The translations under genes and the position numbers were made by a program. A DNA stretch of 6,989 nt from an uncultured Clostridia bacterium (lineage in GTDB: Bacteria; Bacillota; Clostridia; Oscillospirales; Ruminococcaceae), in contig CAMEYZ010000120.1 in NCBI GenBank assembly GCA_945947715.1, forward strand, positions 1 to 6,989. The letters run 5' to 3'. Below are positions 4,577 to 6,989 of the stretch, piece after piece. Under the pieces are notes generated by a model. The model was not told where the DNA came from. It was given only the letters and a program-made list of their open reading frames with translations, and did not search any database. Positions within the stretch are counted from its first letter, which is position 1. Each line of letters starts with the position of its first letter.

Positions 4577-5728
4577 ATGGAAAAAACCAAGAAAAGACTG
4601 TCCCCATGGGCGATAGTCCTCATAACAGGCTTCGCCCTATGTGCAGTCCTTAATATCCTCGCATGGATAAGCAGCGGCTTTGCGGACTTTTACACCGACA
4701 ATATCTTCGTATATATAAGTGTGCCCTTTGGCTTTCTCACCTCGCTGCTGCCATTTTCCTTCGGGGAGCTGCTGATAATCATTGGCATACTCATCGTAAT
4801 TGTGGGAATACCGCTGGAGATAGTTTTTCTTATAAAATTCAGGAAAAACAGTGAAAAAAGAAACAGACTTCTGAAAGGCTCCGCGCTTTTTCTCTGCTGG
4901 GTCATTCTTTACATACTGCTTACCGAAACGCTCAACTGCTTTATCCAGTACCACTGCACCACCTTTTCGGATAAATACTATCCCGAATTTTCGACGCAGG
5001 CGGCACAGGGCTATACCGTGGAGCAGCTCACCGAGCTGTGTGACTATATCATCGACAATGCAAATGAGCTGTCACAGCAAATGGAGCGTGACGAAAACGG
5101 GGAGATAATTATCCCCGATAATGCAGCTAAGCTTGCAGGAGAGTATGTGCGTGCTCTTTCCGAGGAATATCCGAGATTCGGCGGCTGGTATACCGAACCA
5201 AAGGATATAGCTTGTTCACGGACAATGAGCAAGCTCGATCTCCAGGGGATATATTTTCCGTTTTCAATGGAGGCCAATATCAATAAGGATATGCGTCCGT
5301 CCAGAAAACCCGTGACTATGTGCCATGAGCTTGCCCATACAAAGGGCTTCATCCTGGAGGACGAGGCAGGCTTCATCGCATTTCTTGCCTGTGAAAAATC
5401 GCAGGACCCGCTGTTTATGTACAGCGGTTATCTGTGTGCTATGAATTATTCTGTCAATCAGCTGTTCAGGTATGCCTCCGAAGAGGAAAAAATAAGAATA
5501 TCCCAGAAGATATGCAGCACAGTGTACTACGACAACACATTTCTGACAGAGGAATACAAGGCCTCCCTTGAAAAGGACAAGGTCATTAAAACAGAGACCG
5601 CTGCAAAGGTCTCGGACAAGGCAATGACCGCCAGTCTTAAGCTCAACGGAGTTTCCGATGGAAAGCAAAGCTACAGCAGGATAGTAAATCTGCTTCTTGA
5701 ATATTATTTTTACGTGAAAGGACAGTAA
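4577..5728 (+). CDS. DUF3810-like membrane protein with HELAH putative zinc metallopeptidase motif
   Basis: The protein has 383 residues. Three membrane helices are visible at about 11-33, 64-87 and 102-122. The basic N-terminus (MEKTKKR) and the basic loop KFRKNSEKRNR (87-97) are predicted to be inside, which places the domain after residue 123 outside the cell. That domain contains HELAH (250-254) followed by GFILEDEAGFIAFLAC. This is an HExxH zinc-site signature, with Glu261 or Glu263 as candidate third ligand. The layout matches my memory of the DUF3810 family, whose HELAH...E-EA-F motif resembles gluzincin peptidases. The substrate is unknown, and activity has not been shown by anything in the sequence. 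No strong Shine-Dalgarno is present: GGGA lies 12 nt upstream inside the previous gene, so translation is probably coupled to the zinc-ribbon gene 3 nt earlier. tsaD follows after 3 nt. Confidence 0.85.
   Translation: MEKTKKRLSPWAIVLITGFALCAVLNILAWISSGFADFYTDNIFVYISVPFGFLTSLLPFSFGELLIIIGILIVIVGIPLEIVFLIKFRKNSEKRNRLLKGSALFLCWVILYILLTETLNCFIQYHCTTFSDKYYPEFSTQAAQGYTVEQLTELCDYIIDNANELSQQMERDENGEIIIPDNAAKLAGEYVRALSEEYPRFGGWYTEPKDIACSRTMSKLDLQGIYFPFSMEANINKDMRPSRKPVTMCHELAHTKGFILEDEAGFIAFLACEKSQDPLFMYSGYLCAMNYSVNQLFRYASEEEKIRISQKICSTVYYDNTFLTEEYKASLEKDKVIKTETAAKVSDKAMTASLKLNGVSDGKQSYSRIVNLLLEYYFYVKGQ
5717..5722 (+). promoter_or_regulatory. Ribosome binding site of tsaD inside the preceding gene
   Basis: AAAGGA lies within the last codons of the upstream gene, 9 nt before the ATG at 5732. 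It supports that start and indicates translation linked to the upstream cistron. Confidence 0.7.
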
Positions 5729-5731
5729 TCA

Positions 5732-6742
5732 ATGCTGATACTGGGAATAGAATCCTCCTGCGACGAGACTGCCGCCGCTGTTGTGGAGGATGGTAGGAAA
5801 GTTCATTCAAATATAGTGGCTACTCAGATAGAGGAGCATAAGAAATTCGGCGGAGTTGTTCCTGAGCTGGCCTCACGTCGTCACTGCGAGAATATTTACG
5901 ATGTGGTTGACAGCGCGCTGAAGGCCGCAAATGTGACCTTATCCGATATTGATGCTGTGGCGGTCACATATGCTCCGGGACTTATCGGAGCTCTTCTGGT
6001 GGGAGTTTCCTTTGCAAAGGGAGTTGCTATGGCAAGTGGAAAGCCCCTTGTGCCCGTACATCATATCGCAGGACATGTGGCTGCCAATTATATCGCACAC
6101 CCCGATTTAAAGCCGCCCTATCTTTGCCTTGTGGCAAGCGGCGGACATTCTCAGATAGTGGAGGTTCTGGATTATACGAAATTCCGCATAGTGGGCAGGA
6201 CACGCGACGACGCTGCGGGAGAAGCCTTCGACAAGGCAGCCCGTGTTCTGGGCTTTTGCTATCCTGGCGGAGTGCAGATAGACAGAGCTGCTCAGACGGG
6301 AGACCCGAAGGCGTACAAGCTCCCTCACCCAAGTGTGACCGGCAGCGAGTACGATTTCTCATTCAGCGGACTTAAGACTGCCGTGATAAATATCGCCCAT
6401 AATGCCGAGCAGAAGGGCGAGGAGATCAATAAAAACGACCTGGCGGCGTCATTTCAGCGTACGATATCCGAGATACTTGTGGATAAGACAATGGCAGCTG
6501 CGCGGGCGCTGGGCTATAAGACCATTGCCGCAGCTGGCGGAGTTTCTGCAAATTCGGGAGTGCGCAGCCTCCTGGAGCGCAGATGCAGAGATAATGGCTT
6601 CAAGCTGTATCTTCCGCCCCTTGACCTTTGCGGCGATAACGGCGCTATGATAGGCGCACAGGGCTATTATGACTATCTTGCAGGAAAGCGCGGCGATGAG
6701 AGCCTTAATGCTGTGGCTACCATGTCCATGGAGGATATATGA
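5732..6742 (+). CDS. tsaD: tRNA N6-adenosine threonylcarbamoyltransferase TsaD
   Basis: TsaD (formerly Gcp or YgjD) is the catalytic subunit that, with TsaB and TsaE, transfers threonylcarbamoyl from TC-AMP to A37 of ANN-decoding tRNAs, forming t6A. It has 336 residues, the normal bacterial length, and an ASKHA-type fold. Visible motifs are GIESSCDETAAAVV at 5-18, the metal-binding pair His111 and His115 in VPVHHIAGHVAAN, LVASGGHSQIV (133-143), GEAFDKAARVLG (163-174), FSFSGLKTAV (209-218), AAGGVSANSGVR (267-278), and the third metal ligand Asp302 in CGDNGAMIGAQGY. All are intact. The gene sits third in the rightward operon, 3 nt after the DUF3810-like gene, and its stop overlaps the next start in an ATGA. 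TsaB and TsaE are not in the window. The enzyme is cytoplasmic and usually essential, so the operon is probably constitutively expressed. Confidence 0.97.
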   Translation: MLILGIESSCDETAAAVVEDGRKVHSNIVATQIEEHKKFGGVVPELASRRHCENIYDVVDSALKAANVTLSDIDAVAVTYAPGLIGALLVGVSFAKGVAMASGKPLVPVHHIAGHVAANYIAHPDLKPPYLCLVASGGHSQIVEVLDYTKFRIVGRTRDDAAGEAFDKAARVLGFCYPGGVQIDRAAQTGDPKAYKLPHPSVTGSEYDFSFSGLKTAVINIAHNAEQKGEEINKNDLAASFQRTISEILVDKTMAAARALGYKTIAAAGGVSANSGVRSLLERRCRDNGFKLYLPPLDLCGDNGAMIGAQGYYDYLAGKRGDESLNAVATMSMEDI

Positions 6743-6989
6743 ATAAGCTTGATTACGATATTAAGGACGGAAACGTCTATTTAAATCAGCCGGATTTCGA
6801 CCTGGACGAGACCCTCGACTGCGGACAGGCCTTTCGCTGGGAGAAGACCGGGGAGAACACCTACAGCGGCTATTTTTACCGAACTCCGCTGACTATCTCG
6901 CAGGATAAGGGCGTGTTCACGCTGTATGATACGACCGAGGATGATTTACTAAACATTTGGGCGGACTATTTCGACCTGTACACCGATTA
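6739..6989 (+). CDS. 8-oxoguanine DNA glycosylase (Ogg type), N-terminal part, cut by window edge
   Basis: The frame starts at ATG 6739, overlaps the tsaD stop by 4 nt (ATGA), and runs open to the right edge with 83 complete codons. GGAGG at 6730-6734 is 4 nt upstream. The visible protein contains FDLDETLDCGQAFRWEK (residues 20-36), then YSGYFYRTPLTI, and ends at YFDLYTD. These match the N-terminal OGG domain of the HhH-GPD superfamily, where the CGQ-FRW motif and the YFDL-DY motif are characteristic. Family members excise 8-oxoguanine from DNA and cleave the strand through a catalytic lysine in the helix-hairpin-helix domain, which lies beyond this window. A 3-methyladenine glycosylase label for the same superfamily is possible but less likely. 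Translational coupling to tsaD is clear from the overlap. Confidence 0.88.
   Translation, partial: MNKLDYDIKDGNVYLNQPDFDLDETLDCGQAFRWEKTGENTYSGYFYRTPLTISQDKGVFTLYDTTEDDLLNIWADYFDLYTD

Noticed and set aside
5732..6742. tsaD has Val181 in the YPGG-x-xID motif, where many homologues have Pro
   Set aside because: As far as I recall, valine occurs here in other clostridial TsaD proteins, and all metal ligands are intact, so this is ordinary variation.

Overview
The window looks like a chromosomal segment of a Gram-positive, Ruminococcus-like member of the Clostridia. The evidence is moderate GC, purine-rich Shine-Dalgarno sites, a near-perfect sigma-A-type promoter, the DapL diaminopimelate route, an ANTAR regulator, and tsaD directly followed by an Ogg-type glycosylase. 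This placement is inferred from gene content and protein style, not from a marker search. Nothing suggests phage, plasmid, IS element, CRISPR or stable RNA genes.

Layout. (1) Positions 1-603 (+) hold the C-terminal half of glyA, cut by the left edge. (2) Positions 604-712 hold a strong bidirectional hairpin terminator shared with the convergent dapL. It is wrapped in a second, 14-bp inverted repeat made of 7-nt-periodic AT-rich units. (3) Positions 713-3419 (-) form a three-gene unit transcribed right to left: an ANTAR-domain regulator with a degenerate receiver domain, dapF and dapL. Its promoter is at 3456-3484. (4) Positions 3420-3685 are a 266-bp divergent intergenic region with one promoter per direction and two small inverted repeats. 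(5) From 3686 to the right edge (+) runs a tightly packed unit: a zinc-ribbon single-pass membrane protein, a DUF3810-type membrane protein with an HELAH motif, tsaD, and the N-terminal part of an 8-oxoguanine DNA glycosylase. The gaps are 3 nt, 3 nt and a 4-nt ATGA overlap.

How the genes work together. DapL and DapF are consecutive steps: tetrahydrodipicolinate to LL-diaminopimelate, then to meso-diaminopimelate for peptidoglycan and lysine. The ANTAR protein heads their operon. It lacks the phospho-acceptor aspartate, so if it acts as an RNA-binding antiterminator its input is probably not phosphorylation. The rightward operon joins two membrane proteins of unknown role, both predicted to have extracytoplasmic C-terminal domains, to two housekeeping genes for tRNA t6A modification and oxidised-base repair.

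The most interesting items are the phosphorylation-incompetent ANTAR regulator tied to diaminopimelate synthesis, the zinc-ribbon/HELAH membrane pair, and the heptad-periodic repeats sitting on three stop codons. Most of the window is otherwise ordinary housekeeping sequence.
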